A stretch of 64,000 nucleotides of DNA from Ferruginibacter sp050611725. GTDB lineage: Bacteria; Bacteroidota; Bacteroidia; Chitinophagales; Chitinophagaceae. Position 1 is the stretch's first letter, and the number at the start of each line of letters is the position of its first letter. Position numbers and translations under genes: made by a program. Under the pieces are notes generated by a model. The model ran no database searches. It was given only the letters and a program-made list of their open reading frames with translations, and was not told the DNA's origin. The DNA lies in the NCBI RefSeq assembly GCF_050611725.1, contig NZ_JBODJB010000001.1, forward strand, positions 868,001 through 932,000, in the 5' to 3' direction. Shown piece by piece: positions 33,456 to 42,423 of this stretch.

Positions 33456-36400
33456 TTAGCGGACATATGGAAAACTGCCATAACTATCATTATAATAGCT
33501 GTTCGACCGATTGTAAAATTCATAAGCACTTCTGTGCTTTTTGATGAGCATTGTTTTTAATATTTTTTGTAATTGTTCTTTTACAGGTTTGGTTTCATCA
33601 AGCGTCATACTTACATCGTTGTTATAACTGTAATAATATTGTCTTAAAACGAACTCATCATTTTCAGTATCAAACTCTTTGGCGTTTTCCGGTTGCATTC
33701 CGTAGCTCGTAATTTTCCATTTAGTATCTTTTTTCTTTGTTTTGTACTTGTAGAAATACACAACGCCTTTTTTATTGTCGTAGCTAACGGGTAATTTGTC
33801 GATGAATACGATCGTATCGTAGCTATTGCTTCCATAGCTGTTACTCTTGATATCACTTTTGATAAGATCTTGCTGATTGTTGAATTTAGCAGGAAATTTA
33901 TTTAGCATTTTTATGTCCTTCAATCTTTTATAAAGGTCAATACGGTAATCTTCTTTTTCTGCAAAATTATTGATGACAGAATCCGGTACCTGTTTTTTAT
34001 TTTTCAACAAAGTAAACATTGTATTAAAACGGATCTTTTCATTTTTAAGTTTCATTAGATCTTCAAAAAAGGTAACTACCCCGGGGTTTTTGTCCCAGAA
34101 AGGTATCAGTAAGGTTCCATAACTCTGCAACAGAAAATTGTTTTTATCCTCATCTTCATTATTTCGGTAACTGTAATAATCGTTCTCCTCTTCGCCGTCT
34201 GCTTTATTTTCTTTTTCAGCTTTTGCAATGGCTTTTTGTCCTTCTATTGCTTTTTCTTTCTTTAGTTCATGTTTTGCTTCGGTGTAAAATTTAGTGAAGT
34301 ATTGGTCATAATCTTTCGCATCTACAAAACCACTGTCAACCATACTTTCAAGTAATCCCATTACTTCTCCCTTATAATCATCCAGCGTTATTAACTGCAT
34401 AATATCCGGGAATAAAACTTTTGCTAAGAGTAAGGTGTCGTATATCGATGACCAGGTGCCTCCATCTTCTGCGTAATCATAGTACGAAGATGTATTGGTT
34501 TTTTTGAATGCACTTGTACTCTTTGCAACATCTGCATAAGCATAATCGTAAGATGATGATGACCCGTCAATAATTACCGGTGGTTCAGCAACGATGAGGT
34601 CTTTGAAAGCTGTGAACGACGCTTTTGTTTGCATGTTCAACAAAGCATTTAAAATCGTATTCTGCAGGTCGGCCGTGTCTTTAGCTGCAATGTAAAGTTC
34701 TTTAAAGTAGTTCACAAGTGTACTGTCTTTGGTATAGGCCAATTTGCTGATAAAAGATTGTTTTAAGCCAAGATAGTCTTTCGTTTTCCAGCTAATGGTA
34801 TCAATGATTTTTTTTAACGATTGAACATCAGATGAATCAAAATCAATAGAATAAAATTTCTTTAAAGCTTTGGCATGAGCAGCACTATCAGTACTGGCAA
34901 AATCTTTAAAAAATTGGGTGCTTGGTTTGGTTGTGTTTATTGTTCCATTAAGACTATCGGCCATTGGTTTAAAAGTAGGGAAGAAGTTTGCAAAAAGAGT
35001 ACTCTGCTTAGTTGCCATTGTATCTGTTAATGCAACTAAAGCAAGTACATGACCATTTTTATAAAACACTTTTGAAAGAATGGTTCTGCTACTTCCTGTA
35101 TCTGTTACCTGAGCAAATTTGTACAACATATTATCTTTGGTAACACCGCTGTCTTTTGCTAAAAAAATGTAACTCTGGTCATTATTACTCCCATGACCAA
35201 ACATATTAAAACCACTTTCTTTAAAAATATCGGCTGTATCTTTTATATACGTACTCTTTGGGATCTTCGCATAAGCCACAAATATTTTTTCGCCTGCGGT
35301 ATCACTGCCAATTGTTTTAAAGCCCATCGACATGGCATCTTCTTCATCTGTAGTATAACTATCCATCATGTTTTTCAGTACATCCATCATGTCGTTTTGC
35401 TTCTTTTCGTCGGGGAAAAGTGGCGACTGTACTGTAAACTTCATAGAAGTATCTTCTCTTAATTTCACTTCCGGATATGTAAAAGGAACCATTTTTAAAG
35501 AGTCGAAATACTGCAAAACATTTTTTGTTTCTTTCTTGTAGTATGCTGCTTGAGCATAGTATATCGGACCACGAAGAATATACCTTACTGAACTCAGGCT
35601 GCTGTCTTTTAATTTATACTTACAATTAAGCACAGGATATCCTTGCCATTTACCATGTTGCCTGCTTATTTGTCTTTCTACAATATCTGAAGAAGCAAAG
35701 CTTTCATCCATCAGGTTAAGGTCAAAAGTATCTTCTTCAATAAAATCGTAATTGTGAATAGTAGTTTGCATCAAAGAGTATGTAATATTTTCTTTGCTAT
35801 CGTAAGATGTGTATTCAAATCGATCGTTGCTTACATCTTTTTGCAAAAAAGGTTCATTTGGCACCGATAGTTTAAATCCACCGATAGTCGGCTGAAAACT
35901 TACCCAGTTTTGATTGCTTTCTTTCTCTTTAAAGGAAATGGAATTAAAAAATTTTTGTGCTTCATCTCCTTCAAGTACATAATCGCCAATACCACTCATC
36001 TTAAAAACCAACACTTCAAAAGGTGTGATCAAAATATTGTAGCGTTGTACATTGCCACGTCGTGTACGATTGGTTATATCAAATCCTTTATATCCATTTT
36101 TTGTGATTATTTTTTTTGACAAGATCTTGCCCGGTATGTTTTCATACAATAGGCTGTCAACTTTTTCTTTCACTGCATCTGCATTGTCTCCCCACCAAAG
36201 TGCGTTGGTTTTAATACGGCTTGTCATATAGTAGGTTCCGTTGCCCATGTCGGCATACTGTTGTATATTAAGATCACTTGTGGAACCTAATGAATAGAAT
36301 TTCTTTCCTGGAATGGCCACAGTAAAAGTACTGTCTTCCGAACTTACAGTGTTGAAAGCAACAGGAACTCTTAACTTGTCAAGAGCATCCTTTTGTGAGC

Positions 36401-37322
36401 TATTTCTCTCTCCCCACTTTATCGGAGTTAGTTTATAACCCATCTTTCTTAACATTTCAATTACACCACGAGTACCAGGTAAATGTGCGCTACCTACACC
36501 TACAAAAAGACTTTGTTTGTTTTTTATTATAGAGTCTATTGCATTTGCTTGTATCTCATTTCTTTTATATAGAAATTTTTCCAGAAAAGCCTTGTTGCCC
36601 AAACGTTTGTTTTCTACACTGTCAAGATGGTCCAGATCGCCTTTACGATAAGCATCTTCAAGTGTATAAGGCTCTTCACCATTGTCATAATTGTTGTAGT
36701 CGTAGTATCCTTTGTTAGATTTCTCTTTTGCAGCATCTTTGTAGGCTTCAGCAATTAGCTTTTCACTTTCTTCAAAATTTTCTACACCCGTCAATTTTTT
36801 TCCAAGTTTCGAGCCTAATTGAAAAATATACATATCCAGATAAGTGTCTTCCTGAAAATCGGCTGTATAATCCTGTGTACGGTACATCATTCCATTGATC
36901 ATAGCTGGTTCAATGGCCAATGCATACTTTATGCTATTTTCATATTTATTGATGGCAAAACTATTTTGATGGAAGTAACTTTCCGGCATGCCAAACAGGC
37001 TTTTGTAGTTGCTTGCGCCGTAGTAAGAGACGTTTCTGGAATAATTAGCCGGTTTGCTATACTCTTCCTGCCATTGAGATGGGTCGCTTTCCAAAGCCAC
37101 TACATCTACACTTTTAATTGCTGTAAAAAAAGAATCGATCAGGTTAAATGCCAGTTTATTACTAACATGCATTGTACCAAACAGATAACTCGGCTTTGTT
37201 AGCCCGTTTCCGGTAATCTTCCATAAAAGGCTTTGGTATTTTTTATCTTCTTTTTTTGCTTTTTGGCCGGTTGCTGTAATTGTTGAGAATGCAAGTACTG
37301 CAAGGATTACTATTTTGTTCAT
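33456..37322 (-). CDS. Giant TraB/GumN family protein
   Basis: A 1288-aa exported protein. The signal peptide (MNKIVILAVLAFSTITATGQ) is followed by a TraB/PrgY/GumN domain at about 28-300: SLLWKITGNGLTKPSYLFGT, then a conserved Glu in VALESD near 96, and VGVGSAHLPG near 275. Members of this fold are putative metal-dependent peptidases or haem-binding-like proteins. The remaining ~980 residues repeat beta-rich 130-170-aa units with Asp/Tyr/Lys bias, and the last ~400 are helical and charged. The usual family length is ~280-300, so this is an unusual extension. It is probably periplasmic or outer-membrane associated. Confidence 0.8.
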   Translation of the reverse strand: MNKIVILAVLAFSTITATGQKAKKEDKKYQSLLWKITGNGLTKPSYLFGTMHVSNKLAFNLIDSFFTAIKSVDVVALESDPSQWQEEYSKPANYSRNVSYYGASNYKSLFGMPESYFHQNSFAINKYENSIKYALAIEPAMINGMMYRTQDYTADFQEDTYLDMYIFQLGSKLGKKLTGVENFEESEKLIAEAYKDAAKEKSNKGYYDYNNYDNGEEPYTLEDAYRKGDLDHLDSVENKRLGNKAFLEKFLYKRNEIQANAIDSIIKNKQSLFVGVGSAHLPGTRGVIEMLRKMGYKLTPIKWGERNSSQKDALDKLRVPVAFNTVSSEDSTFTVAIPGKKFYSLGSTSDLNIQQYADMGNGTYYMTSRIKTNALWWGDNADAVKEKVDSLLYENIPGKILSKKIITKNGYKGFDITNRTRRGNVQRYNILITPFEVLVFKMSGIGDYVLEGDEAQKFFNSISFKEKESNQNWVSFQPTIGGFKLSVPNEPFLQKDVSNDRFEYTSYDSKENITYSLMQTTIHNYDFIEEDTFDLNLMDESFASSDIVERQISRQHGKWQGYPVLNCKYKLKDSSLSSVRYILRGPIYYAQAAYYKKETKNVLQYFDSLKMVPFTYPEVKLREDTSMKFTVQSPLFPDEKKQNDMMDVLKNMMDSYTTDEEDAMSMGFKTIGSDTAGEKIFVAYAKIPKSTYIKDTADIFKESGFNMFGHGSNNDQSYIFLAKDSGVTKDNMLYKFAQVTDTGSSRTILSKVFYKNGHVLALVALTDTMATKQSTLFANFFPTFKPMADSLNGTINTTKPSTQFFKDFASTDSAAHAKALKKFYSIDFDSSDVQSLKKIIDTISWKTKDYLGLKQSFISKLAYTKDSTLVNYFKELYIAAKDTADLQNTILNALLNMQTKASFTAFKDLIVAEPPVIIDGSSSSYDYAYADVAKSTSAFKKTNTSSYYDYAEDGGTWSSIYDTLLLAKVLFPDIMQLITLDDYKGEVMGLLESMVDSGFVDAKDYDQYFTKFYTEAKHELKKEKAIEGQKAIAKAEKENKADGEEENDYYSYRNNEDEDKNNFLLQSYGTLLIPFWDKNPGVVTFFEDLMKLKNEKIRFNTMFTLLKNKKQVPDSVINNFAEKEDYRIDLYKRLKDIKMLNKFPAKFNNQQDLIKSDIKSNSYGSNSYDTIVFIDKLPVSYDNKKGVVYFYKYKTKKKDTKWKITSYGMQPENAKEFDTENDEFVLRQYYYSYNNDVSMTLDETKPVKEQLQKILKTMLIKKHRSAYEFYNRSNSYYNDSYGSFPYVR

Positions 37323-37461
37323 TAAAGTGGGGTTGTTGTGCTAAAGGTAATACAAGATTATGTTTTTTGTTTTTTACATAACAAGTTTAACCCTCAATAG
37401 AGCATAATATTTGTATTTTTTAACAAATCGCAGTAATAATGGCTCGCGGTAGCAACAAGTT

Positions 37462-37491
37462 TTGTCAATTAAAGATAAGTTCGTACATTTG
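37462..37491 (+). promoter_or_regulatory. Promoter of the rimP-nusA-infB operon
   Basis: TTG at 37462-37464, 19-bp spacer and TACATTTG at 37484-37491, exactly the Bacteroidota consensus. The leader of about 50 nt carries the hairpin at 37512-37539. Confidence 0.7.
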
Positions 37492-37511
37492 TGTCGGACA
37501 AAAGACTCGGA

Positions 37512-37545
37512 AAGAAGGGAACGGCATCGTTCCCTTCTTCTTTTA
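37512..37545 (+). promoter_or_regulatory. Leader hairpin with T-run before rimP (attenuator candidate)
   Basis: A perfect 12-bp stem (AAGAAGGGAACG with its complement), GCAT tetraloop and trailing CTTTTA, ending a few nt before the rimP ATG. It has the form of an intrinsic terminator placed between promoter and first gene. Confidence 0.6.
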
Positions 37546-37547
37546 TC

Positions 37548-38024
37548 ATGACTCAGGATACAACCATAACGGCTATAGAAACATTGGTACACCAGATTTT
37601 GGCTCATATTGAGGCAGAAGATGTTTTTCTGGTTTCGATAAAGATCAAGCCTACTAATAATATAAAGGTTTTTTTAGATGCAGATTCCGGCTTAAGCATT
37701 GATAAATGCGTAAAAATAAATCGGGCAATGTATAAAGTAGTAGAGGAAAAAGGTTGGTATCCTGATGGTAATTTCTCTCTGGAAGTATCAAGTCCGGGAA
37801 TAGATGAGCCGCTAAAATTGCTTCGACAGTATAAAAAAAATATAGGTAGAAAAGTAGAAGTAACACTGAATGACGAAAAGAAGACGGAAGGCAAGCTGCT
37901 TGAAGTAACAGAAGAAGGCATCACAATAGAAACAACAACGGGTAAGAATAAGAAGGCGATAATCGAACAAAAACAATTTGCTTTCAGCGATATAAAACAA
38001 ACAAAAATTATAATAGCATTCTAA
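37548..38024 (+). CDS. rimP: Ribosome maturation factor RimP
   Basis: A 158-aa RimP acting in 30S subunit maturation. The N-terminal domain ends in FSLEVSSPGIDEPL (about 78-91), followed by the SH3-like C-terminal domain. I choose ATG 37548 because the open frame upstream runs through the promoter and leader hairpin. It is first of the classic rimP-nusA-infB operon. Confidence 0.93.
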   Translation: MTQDTTITAIETLVHQILAHIEAEDVFLVSIKIKPTNNIKVFLDADSGLSIDKCVKINRAMYKVVEEKGWYPDGNFSLEVSSPGIDEPLKLLRQYKKNIGRKVEVTLNDEKKTEGKLLEVTEEGITIETTTGKNKKAIIEQKQFAFSDIKQTKIIIAF

Positions 38025-38083
38025 TACTTTAACCACAAAACTCCCCTGCCGACGGGGATATAAAAGTGAGGTCGGTAAGGTTT

Positions 38084-39334
38084 ATGGCACGTATTAATTT
38101 AATCGATTCCTTTCAGGAATTTAAAGACGCAGAAAACATTGATCGTCCTACGTTGATGAAAGTTATGGAAGATGTATTTAAAACATTAATCCGTAAAAAG
38201 TATGGCAGCGACGAACAATTTGACGTAATTGTAAACGATCAAAAAGGTGATCTGGAGATATTCCGCCGCCGTACGATCGTAGATAACGACGATTTATACA
38301 ATACATTAACCGAAATTGAGTACAAAGACGCTATCCTGATCGAGCCCGATTATCAGGTGGGTGAAGAATTGTACGAGGAAGTGGATATTCAGAAAGAATT
38401 TGGCAGAAGAGCCATCCTTGCAGGCAAACAAACGCTTGCAAGCCGTATCAACGATCTGAAGAAAAACTTATTGATCAAAAAATATGATGATCGTATTGGC
38501 GAGATCGTTAGTGGTGAAGTATATCAGGTTTGGAAGAAAGAGGTTTTATTGCTTGATGAAGAAGGCAATGAAATGATCTTACCTAAATCTGAACAGATAC
38601 CATCGGATTATTTCAAAAAAGGCGAAACAGTAAGAGGCGTTGTTAAAAAAGTAGAATTAAAGAACAGTCAAGCCGTTATTGTTGTTTCAAGAACGAGTCC
38701 AGCTTTCCTTGAAAAATTATTGGAAATAGAAGTGCCTGAAATTTTTGATGGTTTGATCGTAGTTAAAAAGATTGTAAGAGATCCGGGAGAAAGAGCAAAG
38801 ATCGCTGTTGAAAGTTTCGACGATAGAATTGATCCGGTTGGTGCTTGTGTAGGTATGAAAGGAAGTCGTATACACGGTATCGTTAGAGAATTGAAAAACG
38901 AGAATATTGATGTTATTAACTGGACAAGCAATATTCAACTGTTGATCCAGCGTTCATTAACACCTGCTAAAATAACCAGCATTGATCTGGATGAAGAAAC
39001 TAAAAGAGCAACTGTTTATTTAAAACCCGATCAGGTTTCATTGGCTATCGGCCGTCGTGGAGTAAATATCAAATTAGCTTGTGAATTAACCGGCTATGAA
39101 ATTGATGTTTTCCGTGATGCTGAAGACGAAGTAGACGAATTCGATATTGATCTAGATGAATTTACGGATGAGATCGAACCATGGATCATTGATGAATTGA
39201 AAAGAGTTGGATGTGATACAGGAAGATCTGTATTGGCGCTAACTGCCGAAGAATTGGAACGCAGAACCGATCTGGAAAAGGAAACAATCGAAGATGTAAG
39301 AAGAGTGTTGAAAGAAGAATTTGAGAAAGAGTAA
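38084..39334 (+). CDS. nusA: Transcription termination/antitermination factor NusA
   Basis: A ~416-aa NusA: N-terminal RNA-polymerase-binding domain (about 1-130), S1 domain (about 135-200), KH1 and KH2 (about 205-345, with VGACVGMKGSRI and LAIGRRGVNIKLA), and an acidic linker with a short C-terminal helical repeat. ATG 38084 (MARINLIDSF) is preferred to the GTG-like start six codons earlier because it matches the family N-terminus. The domains bind RNA polymerase and nascent RNA, and NusA often regulates its own operon. Confidence 0.95.
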   Translation: MARINLIDSFQEFKDAENIDRPTLMKVMEDVFKTLIRKKYGSDEQFDVIVNDQKGDLEIFRRRTIVDNDDLYNTLTEIEYKDAILIEPDYQVGEELYEEVDIQKEFGRRAILAGKQTLASRINDLKKNLLIKKYDDRIGEIVSGEVYQVWKKEVLLLDEEGNEMILPKSEQIPSDYFKKGETVRGVVKKVELKNSQAVIVVSRTSPAFLEKLLEIEVPEIFDGLIVVKKIVRDPGERAKIAVESFDDRIDPVGACVGMKGSRIHGIVRELKNENIDVINWTSNIQLLIQRSLTPAKITSIDLDEETKRATVYLKPDQVSLAIGRRGVNIKLACELTGYEIDVFRDAEDEVDEFDIDLDEFTDEIEPWIIDELKRVGCDTGRSVLALTAEELERRTDLEKETIEDVRRVLKEEFEKE

Positions 39335-39341
39335 CAAACGA

Positions 39342-39402
39342 TAGTCCACGGACCACAGACCATGGACTATCACTTTATATAAAAGGATCTTTCTGTGGTC
39401 TG
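39342..39402. repeat. Palindromic intergenic element between nusA and infB
   Basis: A 9-bp stem GATAGTCCA/TGGACTATC (39342-39350 with 39365-39373). The loop word GACCACAG (39353-39360) reappears inverted as CTGTGGTC at 39395-39402. It starts 8 bp after the nusA stop. It is unlike the two-arm repeats at 19578 and 42255 in sequence. Confidence 0.5.
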
Positions 39403-39440
39403 CGGTCTGTCGACCGTGGTCTTATAACTAAAAACAATAA

Positions 39441-42245
39441 ATGTCAGAATTAGCAACAAATACACCCAGATTGATGGCGGCGGCCAAGGAGTTTAACATT
39501 GGTAAAGATACCCTTGTAGACTTCCTTGTGTCTAAAGGATTTAACGGAGATGATCTGAAACCTACGGCAAAGCTTACTGAAGATATGTACCGTGTGTTAC
39601 AGGGAGAGTTTCAGCAGGATAAGGCTGCAAAACAAAAAGCTCAACAGGTAGATCTTCCAAAAGGTGCCGGTGCAAATGAACCGAAGAAAAAAAGAGACGA
39701 AGAAGATCTTTCTTTTAAGAAAAAAGAGACATCGCCACCGCCGGCTCCGGTTGTAGAACCGGTTGCAGCAGTGGTTGAAGAAAAACCTGTAACTCCTGTC
39801 GATCAGGAATCTACAGAATTGACTAAGGTATCGGCTCCGGAAATTGACGGTCCGAAGATCATAGATAAGATAGATCTAGCAGCAATAGACTCATCTACCC
39901 GTCCGAAAAAATCAACAAAAAAAGCAGAAGAGAAGCCCGTTGTTGATGAAGTAAAACCTGCAAAAAAGAAAGTAGAAGAGAAGCCGGTAGAACCTACACC
40001 AGAGCCACCTGTAGAGCCGGATGCTCCTGCGGTGATTGAAAATATTCAGGCAGAAAAATTGACCGGCCCTAAAATTTTAGGAAAGATCGATCTGCCTGTT
40101 GATAATGATACAAGACCAAAAAGAGAAACAGACGCTCAACGCAAACGTAAAAGAATACCGATTGAGAAAAAAGGAGGGGCCCCTTCACAACAACAAGGCC
40201 CTCAGCAAGGAAATGGCCAGCAACAAGGGAATAGGCCTGGTGGCGGGTATCAAGGTAACAGACCGGGAGGTGGTTATCAGGGTAACAGACCCGGCGGTCA
40301 GCAACAGGGCAACAGAGGTGCTGCTCCTCAAAAAGACAGAGAGATTGACGCAAAAGAAATTCAGGATAAGATCAAAGAAACGCAGGCAAAACTTTCCGGT
40401 GGAGGCAGCAGAGGTAAAAACCTTAAAGCCAAATATCGTAAACAAAAAAGAGAAGAGCTTGCTGAACAAAGAGGTATAGAGGGTGCAGAAGATAATAAGC
40501 TCCAGGTAACAGAATTTATTTCTGTGAGTGAACTGGCCGGTTTGATGGATGTAAGTTTTGCAGACATCATCGGCAAGTGTATGAACCTTGGGATCATGGT
40601 ATCCATCAACCAGCGTCTGGAAGCAGATGTGATCGAGTTGGTGGCTAGCGAATTCGGTTATGATGTTGAGTTCATCGGAGTTGAAGATGCCGCAGAATTG
40701 GAGGAAGACGAAGACGATGACAATGAAGAAGATCAAAAACCAAGAGCTCCTATTGTAACCATCATGGGTCACGTAGATCATGGTAAAACATCTTTACTAG
40801 ATTATATCCGTAATACAAACGTTATTGCCGGTGAGGCCGGAGGTATTACTCAACACATTGGTGCGTACGAAGTAACGTTGAAGGATGGACGAAATATTAC
40901 TTTCTTGGATACACCTGGTCACGAAGCCTTTACAGCAATGAGGGCTCGTGGTGCTAAAGTAACAGATATAGCTGTAATAGTGGTTGCTGCAGATGATGCA
41001 GTAATGCCTCAAACAAAAGAAGCAATATCGCATGCACAAGCGGCAAATGTACCAATGATATTTGCTATTAATAAAGTAGATAAAGACGGAGCCAATCCGG
41101 AAAAAATTAAAGAGCAATTAGCCGGGATGAATATTCTGGTAGAAAGCTGGGGAGGTAAATACCAAAGTCAGGAGATCAGTGCTAAGAAAGGGATGAACAT
41201 CGACCTATTGATGGAAAAGATCTTGCTAGAAGCAGATATTCTGGAGTTGAAAGCTAATCCTGAAAAAGTTGCTAACGGAACCGTTATTGAAGCATCGCTT
41301 GATAAAGGCCGTGGTTATGTTGCAACCATTCTTGTACAAAACGGAACCTTAAACCAGGGAGATATGATCGTAAGTGGTCAGTATTTTGGTAAGGTAAAAG
41401 CAATGTACAATGAACGCAATCAGCGTATCGAAACGGCTCCTCCATCTACCCCGGTATTAATATTAGGGTTGAATGGTGCTCCGCAAGCCGGTGAAACATT
41501 TAAAGTGTATGCCGATGAAAGTGAAGCAAGAGAAAAAGCATACTCACGTGGTCAGATATTAAGAGAGCAGGGCATGAGAGCTAAGAAACATATTACATTG
41601 GATGAGATCGGTCGTCGTTTGGCACTTGGAAACTTTAAAGAGTTGAACGTGATCATCAAAGGTGATGTGGATGGATCGGTAGAAGCGTTAAGTGACTCAT
41701 TACAAAAATTAAGTACAGAAGAGATCGTTGTAAAAGTGATACATAAAGCAGTGGGTGCCATTACCGAAAGTGATGTTACATTGGCGAATGCATCAGATGC
41801 GATCATCATCGGGTTTAACGTTCGTCCTTCAATGCAAGCGGCACGTTTGGCCGAAACCGAATCTATACAGATCAAGTTGTACTCTATTATCTACAATGCA
41901 ATTGAAGAAATCAAGAGTGCAATGGAAGGTATGCTTGAACCGGGTGTTGAAGAGAAGATACTTGCAAATGTTGAGATCAAAGAAACATATAAGTTTGATA
42001 AAGCTACCGTTGCAGGATGTATTGTGTTGGATGGAAAAATTGCACGTAACAACCGTATCCGTTTGATCAGAGATGGTATTGTTAAATACACCGGCGAATT
42101 GGGAAGTTTGAAACGTTATAAAGATGATGCAAAAGAGATCACAACAAATATGGAGTGTGGTTTAACCATTAAAAACTACAACGACCTGCAAGTTGGCGAT
42201 ATCGTAGAAGCATTTGAAGAAGTAGAAGTTAAACGTACATTATAA
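39441..42245 (+). CDS. infB: Translation initiation factor IF-2
   Basis: 934 aa. IF2_N-type helix-turn at the start (ARLMAAAKEFN-like, about 8-60), a long Pro/Lys/Glu linker, a Gly-Gln-Asn-Arg low-complexity segment near 250-300 with three GGGYQGNRPG-like units, and then the G domain (GHVDHGKTSL near 442-451, DTPGHEAF, NKVDKDG), followed by domains II-IV. It delivers initiator tRNA to the 30S subunit. The linker length is within the range for Bacteroidota. Confidence 0.96.
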   Translation: MSELATNTPRLMAAAKEFNIGKDTLVDFLVSKGFNGDDLKPTAKLTEDMYRVLQGEFQQDKAAKQKAQQVDLPKGAGANEPKKKRDEEDLSFKKKETSPPPAPVVEPVAAVVEEKPVTPVDQESTELTKVSAPEIDGPKIIDKIDLAAIDSSTRPKKSTKKAEEKPVVDEVKPAKKKVEEKPVEPTPEPPVEPDAPAVIENIQAEKLTGPKILGKIDLPVDNDTRPKRETDAQRKRKRIPIEKKGGAPSQQQGPQQGNGQQQGNRPGGGYQGNRPGGGYQGNRPGGQQQGNRGAAPQKDREIDAKEIQDKIKETQAKLSGGGSRGKNLKAKYRKQKREELAEQRGIEGAEDNKLQVTEFISVSELAGLMDVSFADIIGKCMNLGIMVSINQRLEADVIELVASEFGYDVEFIGVEDAAELEEDEDDDNEEDQKPRAPIVTIMGHVDHGKTSLLDYIRNTNVIAGEAGGITQHIGAYEVTLKDGRNITFLDTPGHEAFTAMRARGAKVTDIAVIVVAADDAVMPQTKEAISHAQAANVPMIFAINKVDKDGANPEKIKEQLAGMNILVESWGGKYQSQEISAKKGMNIDLLMEKILLEADILELKANPEKVANGTVIEASLDKGRGYVATILVQNGTLNQGDMIVSGQYFGKVKAMYNERNQRIETAPPSTPVLILGLNGAPQAGETFKVYADESEAREKAYSRGQILREQGMRAKKHITLDEIGRRLALGNFKELNVIIKGDVDGSVEALSDSLQKLSTEEIVVKVIHKAVGAITESDVTLANASDAIIIGFNVRPSMQAARLAETESIQIKLYSIIYNAIEEIKSAMEGMLEPGVEEKILANVEIKETYKFDKATVAGCIVLDGKIARNNRIRLIRDGIVKYTGELGSLKRYKDDAKEITTNMECGLTIKNYNDLQVGDIVEAFEEVEVKRTL

Positions 42246-42254
42246 ATACAAGCT

Positions 42255-42337
42255 GCAAGGCATTAGCCTCAAGGGGCAAGTAAGTAAAGCGAATATTCTT
42301 TCGGTCATCTTGCTTGTCCCTTGTAGCTTAAAGCTTG
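42255..42337. repeat. Interspersed palindromic repeat, copy 2
   Basis: The arms 42255-42280 (GCAAGGCATTAGCCTCAAGG...) and 42313-42337 (...GTAGCTTAAAGCTTG) are mutually complementary in part and match, as reverse complement, the arms of the element at 19578-19650. It starts 9 bp after the infB stop. Confidence 0.7.
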
Positions 42338-42423
42338 TAGCTCGATTCTAATTTCTTGTTAATAAAAAGCTTAAGGGCTTAAATAACTCAGAAGCTCCTT
42401 ACTTTTGAAAAATATTTTTTTCG

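Noticed and set aside
37491..37547. Upstream non-ATG start for rimP
   Set aside because: It would begin in the last base of the -7 promoter box and run through the leader hairpin.
40099..40479. 126-aa frame within infB in another phase
   Set aside because: It lies over the low-complexity linker of IF-2; the infB frame is certain and the other is its shadow.
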